DNA from: Halobacillus litoralis
GTDB lineage: Bacteria > Bacillota > Bacilli > Bacillales > Halobacillaceae
Assembly (NCBI RefSeq): GCF_004101865.1
Contig: NZ_CP026118.1
Span: 248,001 to 312,000, forward strand
Reading direction: 5' to 3'
DNA: 64,000 bases
Positions 48,766 to 57,982 of this stretch are shown here, piece by piece (position 1 is the stretch's first letter; each line of letters begins with the position of its first letter). Made by a program: the position numbers and the translations under genes. The notes below the pieces were generated by a model. It did no database searches. It was not told the origin of the DNA and was given only the letters and a program-made list of their open reading frames with translations.

Positions 48766-48792
48766 AAAAAAATGCCCGGATAAGATTCAGGC
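48766..48792 (-). terminator. Terminator after the DUF342 gene
   Basis: On the minus strand a short GC stem (48788-48792 with 48774-48778, including a G-T pair) is directly followed by ATTTTTTT. It ends the transcript soon after the DUF342 stop codon. Confidence 0.55.
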
Positions 48793-48799
48793 CGTCTAC

Positions 48800-50161
48800 T
48801 TATCTATTTGCTTTAATTACGATTTCACCACTATCCAAGATCATATGAACATCTGTATGATCTACATCGACACGAAGAACATACTTTCCGAATCCTACAT
48901 TAGTGAAAGCATGTATATTTTTTACTGCTTTTAAATAAGCATCATCCAAATCCCCAATGGAAGAATTCATAGACTTCATTTGCTCAGCAAGTTCATAGAT
49001 TTCTTCTTCATTATTCTCCAGAGAACTTCTCTGTCTTAAAGAAGTAATGCGTTCTTTAGCTGAAAGTTCACCTTGCTTGAGGCGCTTTCGTTCCAGGGAT
49101 TTTCCTATTTGTACGAGCTTTTCCTTTTGCTCCATCTTTGCTTTTAATGTTTGATTGAGCTTCATTTGCTTCTCTTCTACTTTTTTGTTCACTCCAATGT
49201 AAATGCCGGTCGGGGTATGCATACGGTTGCCTATGGATTGAGCTTCTACACGATTCCCTGCTGAGGTTGTGCCTCCTATGATATTCCCCTTTTGGCAGTA
49301 TACACTGCGGTGGGCAACACACTGGCTATGTAAAGCGGAATTTTCAACAAATAAATCTTGTCCGGCTTCTACAACCGCTTGATTGATGTAGCCGATACGA
49401 ACATCCTCACCAGCGGTAATCCTTGCCTTCCCTAACCCTGAAACCCCGTCAGAAATATGAACAGAACCTCCAGCTGAAAGTTCAGCAGCTTCTACCATTC
49501 CATAAACGGTTATATCACCTGCAGCTTTCACTTTATATCCTGTCGGGACGTTGCCTCTGATTGCAATGGAGCCGATAAAATCAAGGTTGCCTGTATGTAA
49601 ATCCAAGTCCCCTCGAACTTCAAATAGCGGCTGCACTTGAATCGCCCGATCCTTATAACTCAACTGACCATCTATTTCAGCGTAAAAGCCTGCTTCTTTC
49701 TCATCGTAGGTCGTGTTTTTTCCAGCACGTAGGTTCGGTGTTTTTCCTGGCTTCTGTTGAACGGCCTCGCCGAAAACATTTTTTCCTGGCACACCTGAGG
49801 TATGAGGTTCGATACGAGCAATTCGATCTCCTTTTGAAACTGACGGAATAGCAATAATGTCTCGGAAGCTGGCCTTCTCTTCTTGATCGACTTCCATTGT
49901 CATAGGTTTGTCAAATATGATGCGCCCATTTTCTCCATCTACCGGCTCTATCCCTTTGGCGACAAGGACTTCCACCTCTGTGAGTGGTGGTTCTTCCACT
50001 AACATCCGAATGACCTCTTCTTTGATACCAAAAGTGATGCCCTCACCCTTAAGGAGATCCGACAGCACTTGTTCTGTAACGGAGTCCACGGAGGAAAAAT
50101 GAATGACAGCTTCCATCTTATCTGGTGAAACAATAACCTTATATTCTTCCTGCTGCATCAA
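48800..50161 (-). CDS. FapA-type protein, DUF342 family
   Basis: This 453-residue protein has the DUF342 layout: an N-terminal domain, a stretch of right-handed beta-helix-like repeats (DLDLHTGNLDFIGSIAIRGNV, AGGSVHISDGVSG, AGEDVRIGYI, AQSIGNRM), and a C-terminal coiled coil (about residues 320-400). It resembles polymer-forming or flagellar assembly protein A family members. It begins 13 bases after sigD, a place where B. subtilis has swrB directly. Its role is unknown; motility or signalling is likely by context. Confidence 0.82.
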   Translation of the reverse strand: MMQQEEYKVIVSPDKMEAVIHFSSVDSVTEQVLSDLLKGEGITFGIKEEVIRMLVEEPPLTEVEVLVAKGIEPVDGENGRIIFDKPMTMEVDQEEKASFRDIIAIPSVSKGDRIARIEPHTSGVPGKNVFGEAVQQKPGKTPNLRAGKNTTYDEKEAGFYAEIDGQLSYKDRAIQVQPLFEVRGDLDLHTGNLDFIGSIAIRGNVPTGYKVKAAGDITVYGMVEAAELSAGGSVHISDGVSGLGKARITAGEDVRIGYINQAVVEAGQDLFVENSALHSQCVAHRSVYCQKGNIIGGTTSAGNRVEAQSIGNRMHTPTGIYIGVNKKVEEKQMKLNQTLKAKMEQKEKLVQIGKSLERKRLKQGELSAKERITSLRQRSSLENNEEEIYELAEQMKSMNSSIGDLDDAYLKAVKNIHAFTNVGFGKYVLRVDVDHTDVHMILDSGEIVIKANR

Positions 50162-50173
50162 TCTTCCTCCCTT

Positions 50174-50959
50174 TTATACATCCATCATACCTTTCAATGC
50201 ATGCTTAAGTTTGAAGATAGCTTTTGCATGGATTTGTGAAATTCGAGATGTTGTCAATTCCATAACATGACCGATTTCTGTAAGTGTTAACTCCTCATGA
50301 TAAAACAAACTGATGACGAGTTTTTCCTTTTCATTCAATTGATCGATTTCTACTGCTAATTCCTTATAATTCTCTTGCTTAACGATTGATTCAGAGGGTG
50401 TATGTGACTGATCATCCGGGATGGAGTATCCGATCCCTTCTTTATGATCTTCACTTCCGTCTTTCGGTTTTTCTTCCATTGAAAGAACATTGGAAAATAA
50501 AGAATCTTTTACGGTTTCTTCTATTTCCTGCTGGCTCAAATTGAGCTCATCAGCGATTTCTTTGGATGTAGCCGGCCGCTGCAGCTGCTGCTCCAGTTGC
50601 TCAGCCATCTGCTCGATTTTTTTTGAGCGATCTCTTACCGATCTTGGCAGCCAATCCTCTTTTCTTAATCCATCCATGATTGAACCTCTGATCCGGAATG
50701 AAGCATAGGTGTCGAATTTCAAATCCCTTGTGCGGTCGAACTTCTTCAATGCATCATACAGGCCTAACATTCCCAGGCTTCTAACATCATCTTTACTCAC
50801 ACTTTTCGGAAGGTGCGCAGAAATTCTCTGCACATGATAACTCACTAAATAATCATATAGTTGAACTAAATGATTCGCAGCTTCTCCATCCTGTTCCGTT
50901 GTCCATAAATCCCACCAATGTTGTTCCTGAGGAGATAAACAGCTGGCCATTGTAATCAT
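50174..50959 (-). CDS. sigD: RNA polymerase sigma factor SigD (FliA type)
   Basis: This sigma-28 family protein directs transcription of flagellin, motor and autolysin genes. The 261-residue protein has region 2 (DDVRSLGMLGLYDALKKFDRTRDLKFDTYASFRIRG), region 3 (RPATSKEIADELNLS) and region 4 (EKEKLVISLFYHEELTLTEIGHVMELTTSRISQIHAKA). The start at 50959 is chosen for its GGAG spacing; 50950 is also possible. It is the expected regulator at the end of the fla/che operon. Confidence 0.94.
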   Translation of the reverse strand: MITMASCLSPQEQHWWDLWTTEQDGEAANHLVQLYDYLVSYHVQRISAHLPKSVSKDDVRSLGMLGLYDALKKFDRTRDLKFDTYASFRIRGSIMDGLRKEDWLPRSVRDRSKKIEQMAEQLEQQLQRPATSKEIADELNLSQQEIEETVKDSLFSNVLSMEEKPKDGSEDHKEGIGYSIPDDQSHTPSESIVKQENYKELAVEIDQLNEKEKLVISLFYHEELTLTEIGHVMELTTSRISQIHAKAIFKLKHALKGMMDV

Positions 50960-50996
50960 CCCCGCTCCTTTATTCATTGAATATTTTTAACTATCC

Positions 50997-51314
50997 TTAT
51001 TGCTGATCTTCCTTCATTAAGTCTCGAATCATTTTTGAAGTTCCTTCTGCGTCGAACCCATCTGAAGATTCAGACGGCTCAGAAGAAAGAGAGTCCTCTG
51101 GATTCTCATTTAGACTGTGATCTTCTTTCCTTTTATCAACCGCAATTGCCGCCCAAACAAACCGAAACAGAAATGCTATTAAGAAAAACGAGAAAAAACA
51201 TATGGTGCCTCTTATGATCGCTGTTTCAAAGGAAGTACTTTGAAAACTAATAAAAAACACAAAGATAAAACCCAAAATCGCCGCAATGAGATTCCACAAT
51301 GCAGAACCTATCAT
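50997..51314 (-). CDS. Small membrane protein of unknown function between cheD and sigD
   Basis: This 105-residue protein has two predicted membrane helices (about residues 7-28 and 35-57) and an acidic, Ser-rich cytoplasmic tail ending KMIRDLMKEDQQ. I recognise no family. Its start codon overlaps the cheD stop by one base, so it is part of the operon. B. subtilis has no gene at this place. A role in motility or signalling is inferred from context only. Confidence 0.75.
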   Translation of the reverse strand: MIGSALWNLIAAILGFIFVFFISFQSTSFETAIIRGTICFFSFFLIAFLFRFVWAAIAVDKRKEDHSLNENPEDSLSSEPSESSDGFDAEGTSKMIRDLMKEDQQ

Positions 51315-51811
51315 TAAATCACACTTTCTCCACGATTTACTGTTCTGATATTTAGCTGAGTCGTCTCAGGATCGAACTCAATCGTCCTCCCACTCTTCCC
51401 ACCGACTTCTTCTGCTACGATTGGAATGTTCAGTTGAGCTAGCTTTTGTTTCACTGCTTCCACATTCCTCGGGCCGATTCTCATCATGTCACTGGAAGAT
51501 GTGAATTGGAACATTTGTGCCCCGCCAGCTATCTTTGCCTGTACGCGGTAAGGGAGCGCCCCTGTGTTGGTGATCTGGTCATAAAGATCAGCTATACCCG
51601 TGTCTGCATATTTCGCCCTGTTCATCGTTATTTTCTTTGCCATGGAAGAATCAGGCAGCATAATATGCAGCATCCCCCCGATCTTTTTCACCTCATCAAA
51701 AAGGATAATTCCCACACATGAGCCCAGACCGGAAGTGCGGATTCGATCAGGTGCTTTCACAATGTCCATATCCCCGATTCCAACTCTCACTAATCTTGCT
51801 ACTTTACTCAT
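51314..51811 (-). CDS. cheD: Chemoreceptor glutamine deamidase CheD
   Basis: CheD deamidates receptor glutamines and binds CheC in the adaptation system. The 165-residue protein has the catalytic Cys in GLGSCVGIILFD and the His in GGMLHIMLPDS, with ARYADTGI-equivalent AKYADTGIADLYD. The ATG at 51811 overlaps the cheC end by eight bases; the longer frame is cheC sequence. Confidence 0.95.
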   Translation of the reverse strand: MSKVARLVRVGIGDMDIVKAPDRIRTSGLGSCVGIILFDEVKKIGGMLHIMLPDSSMAKKITMNRAKYADTGIADLYDQITNTGALPYRVQAKIAGGAQMFQFTSSSDMMRIGPRNVEAVKQKLAQLNIPIVAEEVGGKSGRTIEFDPETTQLNIRTVNRGESVI

Positions 51812-52454
51812 GACCAGGGACTCCAAGGGAATGGAATATTTCACCATATGAATCCGGGTCAGGGAACAAGAAGAAATGGCCTTCCATCACGTCCGTCTGT
51901 GTATCTCCATCTGATAAAGATGTTTCTATGACGATTGCGTGATCACTCACTTGCGATGCTTCTATCAAACCCGTACTTAAAATCGCCCCCACCATATCTC
52001 TGGATAATGAAGGAACAGAAGGATAAAGATACAGATCGGTAAAATCACTGAGTGCCGTTAAATAGGAGCCTGAAAGGATATTCCCTAGTTCTTGCAGTGC
52101 TGAGGAAGCCAATTCAGCATCCTCTTCATGGTTTTCCCCGAAATTCGTCACACCCGTAAGAAGCGCTACAAAGCGATTCGCCTGCTGAGGAGGAAGAATA
52201 AAGAACATACTCCCAGGTGCATCTCCTTCTATTCTTAAGAAAATACTGACCATTTCCCTTTCCGCTCCGCCTGCTAATTCCATGACCTCATCAAAATCCA
52301 CCACCTGGACGTCTGGAACATGCATATCAACCTTGCGCCCTAATAGCTTGGATAATGAAGTAGCTGCATGACCAGCACCGACATTACCGACTTCCTTCAA
52401 TACATCCAAATGAAAAGAAGTCAATCTTCCATCAAACCTTTTTGTATTAAACAT
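51804..52454 (-). CDS. cheC: CheY-P phosphatase CheC
   Basis: This 216-residue CheC/CheX-family protein has two phosphatase-type motifs (DVLKEVGNVGAGHAATSLSKLL and ASSALQELGNILSGSYLTAL), each with conserved Glu and Asn. It removes phosphate from CheY-P and is stimulated by CheD. It overlaps cheW by eight bases. Confidence 0.95.
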   Translation of the reverse strand: MFNTKRFDGRLTSFHLDVLKEVGNVGAGHAATSLSKLLGRKVDMHVPDVQVVDFDEVMELAGGAEREMVSIFLRIEGDAPGSMFFILPPQQANRFVALLTGVTNFGENHEEDAELASSALQELGNILSGSYLTALSDFTDLYLYPSVPSLSRDMVGAILSTGLIEASQVSDHAIVIETSLSDGDTQTDVMEGHFFLFPDPDSYGEIFHSLGVPGHE

Positions 52455-52917
52455 GAACCTTATTCAAAAGGTGGACATCTTCTTTGGAGAGTACCTTTTC
52501 CAAGTTTAATAGAATGAGAAGACGTTGATCCAATTTAGCTACCCCCTGGATGTATTCTGCTTCAACAGTCCCGATAACTTCAGGGGGAGGTTCAATAGTA
52601 GACTCATCAAGGTCAAGGACATCATTGGCAGCATCCACGATCAATCCGACGTTGAGGCCTTGAATAGTCACTGTTATGATTCGCGTCTGTTCAGTATTAT
52701 CAGTACTTTCAATCTCAAACCTTTCTCGAAGGTCAATAATCGGAGTGACCACCCCGCGCAAATTCAACACACCTTTAACGAAAGGTTTTGTGCCGGGAAC
52801 ACGGGTGATCGGCATAATCCTTTCAATGGAGCCGACTTGCTCAACGGGTATGGTGTATTCTTCGTCTTTGATTTGAAAGACGATTACTTTCAACATTTGC
52901 TTGTCTTGTTCAGACAT
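52447..52917 (-). CDS. cheW: Chemotaxis coupling protein CheW
   Basis: This 156-residue SH3-like protein links CheA to receptors. It has KVIVFQIKDEEYTIPVEQVGSIERIMPITRVPG and VKGVLNLRGVVTPIIDLRERF, the family hallmarks. It lies 15 bases after cheA and overlaps cheC. Confidence 0.96.
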   Translation of the reverse strand: MSEQDKQMLKVIVFQIKDEEYTIPVEQVGSIERIMPITRVPGTKPFVKGVLNLRGVVTPIIDLRERFEIESTDNTEQTRIITVTIQGLNVGLIVDAANDVLDLDESTIEPPPEVIGTVEAEYIQGVAKLDQRLLILLNLEKVLSKEDVHLLNKVHV

Positions 52918-52932
52918 CTTTCATCCCTCCTA

Positions 52933-54966
52933 CTATTTAATCAATGCATTGCTGTCTAGAATTAATGCGACTTGGCCATCACCTAAGATCGTTGCTCCTG
53001 AGATCGCGAATACTCCAGAGAGGTAATCGCCAAGTGATTTCAGAACTACTTCCTGTTGTCCTATGAAGGAATTTACAACGAGGGCTGCCATTTTATCTCC
53101 CTTACGGACTATGACTACAGAGTAATAATCATCTTCTTCTAAAGTCTCAGGTACTTCTAAAATATCTTTCAAAAAGACTAGTGGTACCACTTTCCCACGG
53201 AAATCTATCACTTTCTTATTATGGGCATGCATAATCTCTTCTTTTTTAACAATTGCTGTTTCGATAATCGATGATAACGGCACGGCATATTTTTCCTTTT
53301 GCACTTCTACGAGCATGACCGATATAATCGATAGTGTCAGTGGAAGCTGTATGGAAAACACACTGCCTTCACCCGGCACAGAGTCAATGGATATGTTGCC
53401 TCCAAGCGACTCAATCGTATTCTTAACTACATCGAGTCCCACTCCTCTTCCTGAAACATCAGAAATGATATCTGCTGTGGAAAAGCCGCTTTCCATGATT
53501 AGTTCAAAAACTTGGGAATCAGTCATATTGTACGCTTGTTCTTCTGTTACGACATTGTTAGCGATTGCTTTCTGCTCTACTTTATCCCGATTTATGCCAC
53601 CGCCATCGTCCGAAATCTCTATAAAAACGTGGTTTCCACTATGATAGGCTTTCAATTCCAATTTCCCGGTAGGTGATTTCCCTTTGGATTCGCGCACATC
53701 AGGACTTTCAATTCCATGATCAAGAGCATTTCTTAACAAGTGGACGAGAGGGTCACCGATTTCATCGATAACTGTCCGGTCAAGTTCTGTTTCTGCACCC
53801 ACAACGCTTAAGTCAATCTTCTTGTTCAAATCCCTTGAAAGCTGACGCACCATTCTCGGAAATCTGTTGAATACTTGTTCGACAGGCACCATGCGCATGT
53901 TCAAAATGATACTTTGCAAATCACCTGAGATTCTCGTCATACGTTCTACCGTTTCCTGCAATTCGCTATGTTTTAATTCATTTGAAATTTGCTCCAGACG
54001 CCCTCGATCAATTACCAATTCTTCGAATAAATTCATAAGCACATCTAAGCGATCAATATTAATTCGGATAGTCTTATTCGCTACTTGTTTGGTTTCCTTT
54101 TCTCCACTGTTTTGCTTCTGCATATCTGCCTTTGTTTCTGTTTTAGTGATTGCCGTTTGTTCAGCAGATTCCGTTTCTGCCTCCCTCCCGGTTTCGAGGC
54201 GGGAAGGAGCTTCAAAAACACCCGCCTGAACATGATCGATTTCTGATACTTTATTTATTCTATTTTGGATTTCTTCAGCAGACTCTCCCGTAATTAATAA
54301 AACGGTAAAGCTCGTTTCGAATTCCTCATTTTCCAATTGTTCAACAGTCGGCTGCGAGTGGATGACTTCACCGCATTGTTCCAGAATTTCAAAAACCATG
54401 TACACACGGGCCGCTTTCAGTAAACAATCTTCCCTTAGAGCGACTTCCACCCGAAAATTGTTTTGGCCCTGTTCAGAGGATTGCTCCAATACAGCAGAGG
54501 TGAATTCATCAATTTGAAGTTCATTTGAAGCCATATTATGAGCATCGATCGGCTCTTCGTGTGGGATAGTACTCGTTGTAGGTAACTCTCCATTTTCAAT
54601 CGATTGAAGGAGATGGACCACCTTCTCTACATTTCTTTCCCCAGTCCCCCCTTCTGCAATATCAATGACCATTGCTTCAAGGTCATCGACAGAATCAAAA
54701 ACGACATCAAGGATATTTTCATCCACTGACACTTTTTCATTTCGGACAGCATCCAGCACATTTTCCATCTTATGCGTCAAATTGGATAAATCCTGATATC
54801 CCATCGTCGCGGACATACCTTTCAGTGTATGTGCAGAGCGGAATATTTCATTTACAATCGTAATGTCTTGTGGATTTTTCTCTAAAACTAACAGATGATC
54901 ATTAATGGCTTGTAAATGTTCTTTGCTTTCATCGATAAAAACTTCTAAATATTGATTTATTTCCAT
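52933..54966 (-). CDS. cheA: Chemotaxis histidine kinase CheA
   Basis: This 677-residue kinase phosphorylates CheY and CheB. Phosphotransfer His46 lies in FRSAHTLKGMSATMG (P1). A P2 domain follows, then dimerisation (P3), the GHKL ATPase domain (LRNALDHGIESPDVR N-box, DDGGGINRDKVEQKA, GRGVGLDVVKNTIESLGG) and a CheW-like P5 domain. A Glu-rich linker sits around residue 265. Confidence 0.97.
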   Translation of the reverse strand: MEINQYLEVFIDESKEHLQAINDHLLVLEKNPQDITIVNEIFRSAHTLKGMSATMGYQDLSNLTHKMENVLDAVRNEKVSVDENILDVVFDSVDDLEAMVIDIAEGGTGERNVEKVVHLLQSIENGELPTTSTIPHEEPIDAHNMASNELQIDEFTSAVLEQSSEQGQNNFRVEVALREDCLLKAARVYMVFEILEQCGEVIHSQPTVEQLENEEFETSFTVLLITGESAEEIQNRINKVSEIDHVQAGVFEAPSRLETGREAETESAEQTAITKTETKADMQKQNSGEKETKQVANKTIRINIDRLDVLMNLFEELVIDRGRLEQISNELKHSELQETVERMTRISGDLQSIILNMRMVPVEQVFNRFPRMVRQLSRDLNKKIDLSVVGAETELDRTVIDEIGDPLVHLLRNALDHGIESPDVRESKGKSPTGKLELKAYHSGNHVFIEISDDGGGINRDKVEQKAIANNVVTEEQAYNMTDSQVFELIMESGFSTADIISDVSGRGVGLDVVKNTIESLGGNISIDSVPGEGSVFSIQLPLTLSIISVMLVEVQKEKYAVPLSSIIETAIVKKEEIMHAHNKKVIDFRGKVVPLVFLKDILEVPETLEEDDYYSVVIVRKGDKMAALVVNSFIGQQEVVLKSLGDYLSGVFAISGATILGDGQVALILDSNALIK

Positions 54967-54971
54967 TACTT

Positions 54972-56024
54972 CTACCCCCTTTTTATTTGAAGCGACTCTA
55001 TGATACTTCGGCTGATATCCCTAAGTTCTCTAACTTCATCAGCCAGACCTGATTTAACGATCGCTTTGGGCATGCCGTAAACGACACAAGAGGTTTCAGC
55101 TTCAGCAATACTGTGTGTCCCCCCTGCTCGTTGTTTAAGTTCAAATAACCCTTCAGCTCCATCCGCTCCCATTCCCGTCATAACAACCGATGTAGTCGAG
55201 ATGCCTTTCAATTGGGAAAGGGAGGAAAATAACCGGTTCACCGAAGGTCTGTGACCATGGACTGGATCAGATTCATCCAATTCAATGACTAATTCATTCT
55301 GTTTCTGACGAACGTGCATATGATACCCGCCCGGGGCAATATAAGCCGTTCCATTTATCAACTTCTCTAAGTGCTCTGCCTCTTTCACCTGAATGCTGCA
55401 AAGTTTATCAAGCCGGTCAGCCAGTGACTTTGTAAATCCTTTAGGCATATGCTGGACGACTGCAATCGGCGCGGGAAGGTCACCTGGCAGTGAAGTCAAT
55501 ACTTGTTGAAGTGCTCTCGGACCACCTGTGGAAGTTCCGATAGCTACAAGATTACCTTTAAGTTGATAATCATCAGGCAACGGGACTTTTTTATGGAGGA
55601 GCGGCTGTTCACATGTGACGACATTCGCGTCACTTGCAACCAGAACTTTTTTGATGATATGACTGTCCACAGTTTCCATATCCAGTGAAATCGATCCTGA
55701 TGGTTTTTGGATGAAATCAACAGCACCAAGACTCATAGCCTTAACCGTACTTTCGGCACCCTCTTTAGTCAGACTTGATACCATGACGACAGGCTTCGGA
55801 TTTTTTTTCATAATATGATCCAAAGCTTCCAAACCATCCATTATGGGCATTTCAACATCCAGTGTGATGACATCAGGTTTCAGCATCTCCATCTTCTGAA
55901 GGCAATCTTTCCCATTACGGGCTGTCCCGACAACTTCGATCCGATAATCTTTATTCAAAATATCTGTCAGAATACGTCGCATGAATGCAGAGTCATCAAC
56001 AATCAGTACATTAACTTTCTTCAT
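54972..56024 (-). CDS. cheB: Chemotaxis methylesterase/response regulator CheB
   Basis: CheB demethylates receptors and deamidates some. The 350-residue protein has a receiver domain with phosphorylation site D56 (VITLDVEMPIMDG) and a methylesterase domain with Ser in GTSTGGPRAL, His in VVQHMPKGFT and Asp in MTGMGADGAEG. The start at 56024 has a GAGAGGT site, four bases after the flhG stop. Confidence 0.96.
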   Translation of the reverse strand: MKKVNVLIVDDSAFMRRILTDILNKDYRIEVVGTARNGKDCLQKMEMLKPDVITLDVEMPIMDGLEALDHIMKKNPKPVVMVSSLTKEGAESTVKAMSLGAVDFIQKPSGSISLDMETVDSHIIKKVLVASDANVVTCEQPLLHKKVPLPDDYQLKGNLVAIGTSTGGPRALQQVLTSLPGDLPAPIAVVQHMPKGFTKSLADRLDKLCSIQVKEAEHLEKLINGTAYIAPGGYHMHVRQKQNELVIELDESDPVHGHRPSVNRLFSSLSQLKGISTTSVVMTGMGADGAEGLFELKQRAGGTHSIAEAETSCVVYGMPKAIVKSGLADEVRELRDISRSIIESLQIKRG

Positions 56025-56028
56025 ATCG

Positions 56029-56886
56029 TTACCTCTCAAATACTAATCTTTTTAACTTTGCCATAAACGAGTCAGCTTGCCTCATCTGTACCTGCCCATT
56101 CAAATATTTTCGGACAATCTGATCCAGCGACTTACTCGCTTTGCTGCCAGGCTGGTCTATTACGAAGGGTAACTGTTGATTGACAGCCTTTAAAACCACC
56201 CGGTCATCAGGAATCGTTCCAAGTGATTCAATATCCACATTGAGAAAACGTTTGACTACCATTTGTAAACGATTGAAAGTCTGTTGACCATTTTCGTTAC
56301 TCAAAGAACGGTTTACTAGGACCTTGATTGGCAATTTCGGATCTTTTTTCACTAAGTGTTTAATCATTGCATAGCCATCCGTGATGGAAGTTGGTTCAGG
56401 GGTTGTTACGACAAAGGCTTCATGCGCGGCACTGATGAAATTCAAACTATCATTGGTTGCTCCAGCTCCCATATCAAATAGAATATAATCATAAATGCCG
56501 GTTAAATCTGCAAATTGTCTTTGAAAATATGAAAATTTTTCATCATCCAGTTGGAAAATTTGCGACAATCCTGAGCCTCCTGCTATGTAAGATAGGGAAT
56601 TTGGCCCTGATTCAATAATTTCACTAAATTCCAACTCCTCTTTGAATAAATCCACAAAAGAATATTTAGGTGTCAGACCTAAAAGAATATCAACGTTCCC
56701 CATACCGATATCCAAGTCGAATAAAAGAACGCGTTTCTTTTGTTCGATCAATTTCAGGGCAAAATTTATAGAAAAATTGGATTTGCCAACTCCCCCTTTA
56801 CCACTTGCAATCGCTATCGTTTTAGCGGGGGGTGTATGTTCATTTTGCTTCATACGAGTGCGGAGCAGCTCAGCTTGATCCTTCAT
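56029..56886 (-). CDS. flhG: Flagellum number/placement ATPase FlhG (YlxH, FleN)
   Basis: This 285-residue MinD/ParA-like ATPase sets flagellar number and position with FlhF. It has the deviant Walker A SGKGGVGKSN (residues 28-37) and the switch segment ILFDMGAGATNDS. It overlaps flhF by 17 bases with its own GGAGGG site. Confidence 0.95.
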   Translation of the reverse strand: MKDQAELLRTRMKQNEHTPPAKTIAIASGKGGVGKSNFSINFALKLIEQKKRVLLFDLDIGMGNVDILLGLTPKYSFVDLFKEELEFSEIIESGPNSLSYIAGGSGLSQIFQLDDEKFSYFQRQFADLTGIYDYILFDMGAGATNDSLNFISAAHEAFVVTTPEPTSITDGYAMIKHLVKKDPKLPIKVLVNRSLSNENGQQTFNRLQMVVKRFLNVDIESLGTIPDDRVVLKAVNQQLPFVIDQPGSKASKSLDQIVRKYLNGQVQMRQADSFMAKLKRLVFER

Positions 56887-57982
56887 TCACGAATCCCTCC
56901 ATGACGCTTCTCGCCATGTTCATTGCAGAAGCTTCCCTTATATCATCGGGGACGTTTTGTCCGTTTGTCAGATAAGCTGCACCGACTCCATGAGTAATCA
57001 TCATATTGATGGCACTTCCGATACTCGCTGTTTCATCAGCCTTCGTGAAAATCATCTGGTGAATGGGAATATCGTGAAATTGCTCGAATATCTCCTTCAT
57101 ATCGCTATATTTACTCGTTAAACCTAACACAAGGAAGTTGTCGGAATCCTCTTCAAAGTCAATCATTTCCTTCAACTCATGAACATAAGAAGCATCTCTG
57201 AAGTTTCGGCCAGCCGTATCGACTAAGACGAGGTCATAATCTTTCAACTTTTCTTTCGCTTCTCTGTAATCTTCTGAACTATAAGCAACCTCAAGCGGAA
57301 TATCCAAAATCTTTGCATACGTTTTCAACTGATCAATAGCTGCGATTCTGTAAGTATCTGTGGTTATGAAACCCACACGTAGGTTATGATTCAAAGCAGC
57401 GTCTGCGGCAAGCTTTGCTAAAGTTGTTGTTTTCCCGACTCCAGTAGGTCCGACTAAATGGACGAAAGGTTTCCTGAATGTAGGTCTTCCAAAGGGGGAA
57501 CTTTTCAGTTGCTCGTATAATTCTTTTACCAGGAGACGGCCTATGGCATTCCGATCCTCATTTTCCTGGTACTTCTCTCTGACATTTTCTATGACAAGAC
57601 GAGAAATCGCATCCTCAACTTCTTGATCCCGCATGTGTTGATAAGCTTCTTGAAAAAGTGGAGGATAATCGGGTTTTTGGCTGTTTAACATCGATTTCAA
57701 TTGTTGCAGTTCTCTCATGATTTCCCGGTTATCCTGCACCCCTGACTCTTTCTCCGGTACTAAATCTGGAAGCTCGTCTTCCTTTTTCTCTCTTTTCACC
57801 ATTTTAGGTTCTGGAGGATCTATGGCTGCAATCACTTCCGTTTGATTTTTTTTGAACATCCCGAGAAATCCACCAGTCTTGATGACCTTCGAGTTCAATA
57901 TAACGGCGTCTGCCCCTAAGTCGTCCCTTACTTTCTTCATCACTTCAGGCATTGTCCCCGCTTGGAATTTTTTCACCTTCAT
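56870..57982 (-). CDS. flhF: Flagellar GTPase FlhF
   Basis: This 370-residue SRP-type GTPase marks the site of flagellar assembly. It has a basic N-terminal B domain with a Lys/Glu-rich linker, an NG domain with GPTGVGKTTTLAKLA, DTYRIAAIDQL, LVDTAGRNFRD and TKADETASIG. It overlaps flhA by four bases (ATGA). Confidence 0.96.
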   Translation of the reverse strand: MKVKKFQAGTMPEVMKKVRDDLGADAVILNSKVIKTGGFLGMFKKNQTEVIAAIDPPEPKMVKREKKEDELPDLVPEKESGVQDNREIMRELQQLKSMLNSQKPDYPPLFQEAYQHMRDQEVEDAISRLVIENVREKYQENEDRNAIGRLLVKELYEQLKSSPFGRPTFRKPFVHLVGPTGVGKTTTLAKLAADAALNHNLRVGFITTDTYRIAAIDQLKTYAKILDIPLEVAYSSEDYREAKEKLKDYDLVLVDTAGRNFRDASYVHELKEMIDFEEDSDNFLVLGLTSKYSDMKEIFEQFHDIPIHQMIFTKADETASIGSAINMMITHGVGAAYLTNGQNVPDDIREASAMNMARSVMEGFVNEGSS

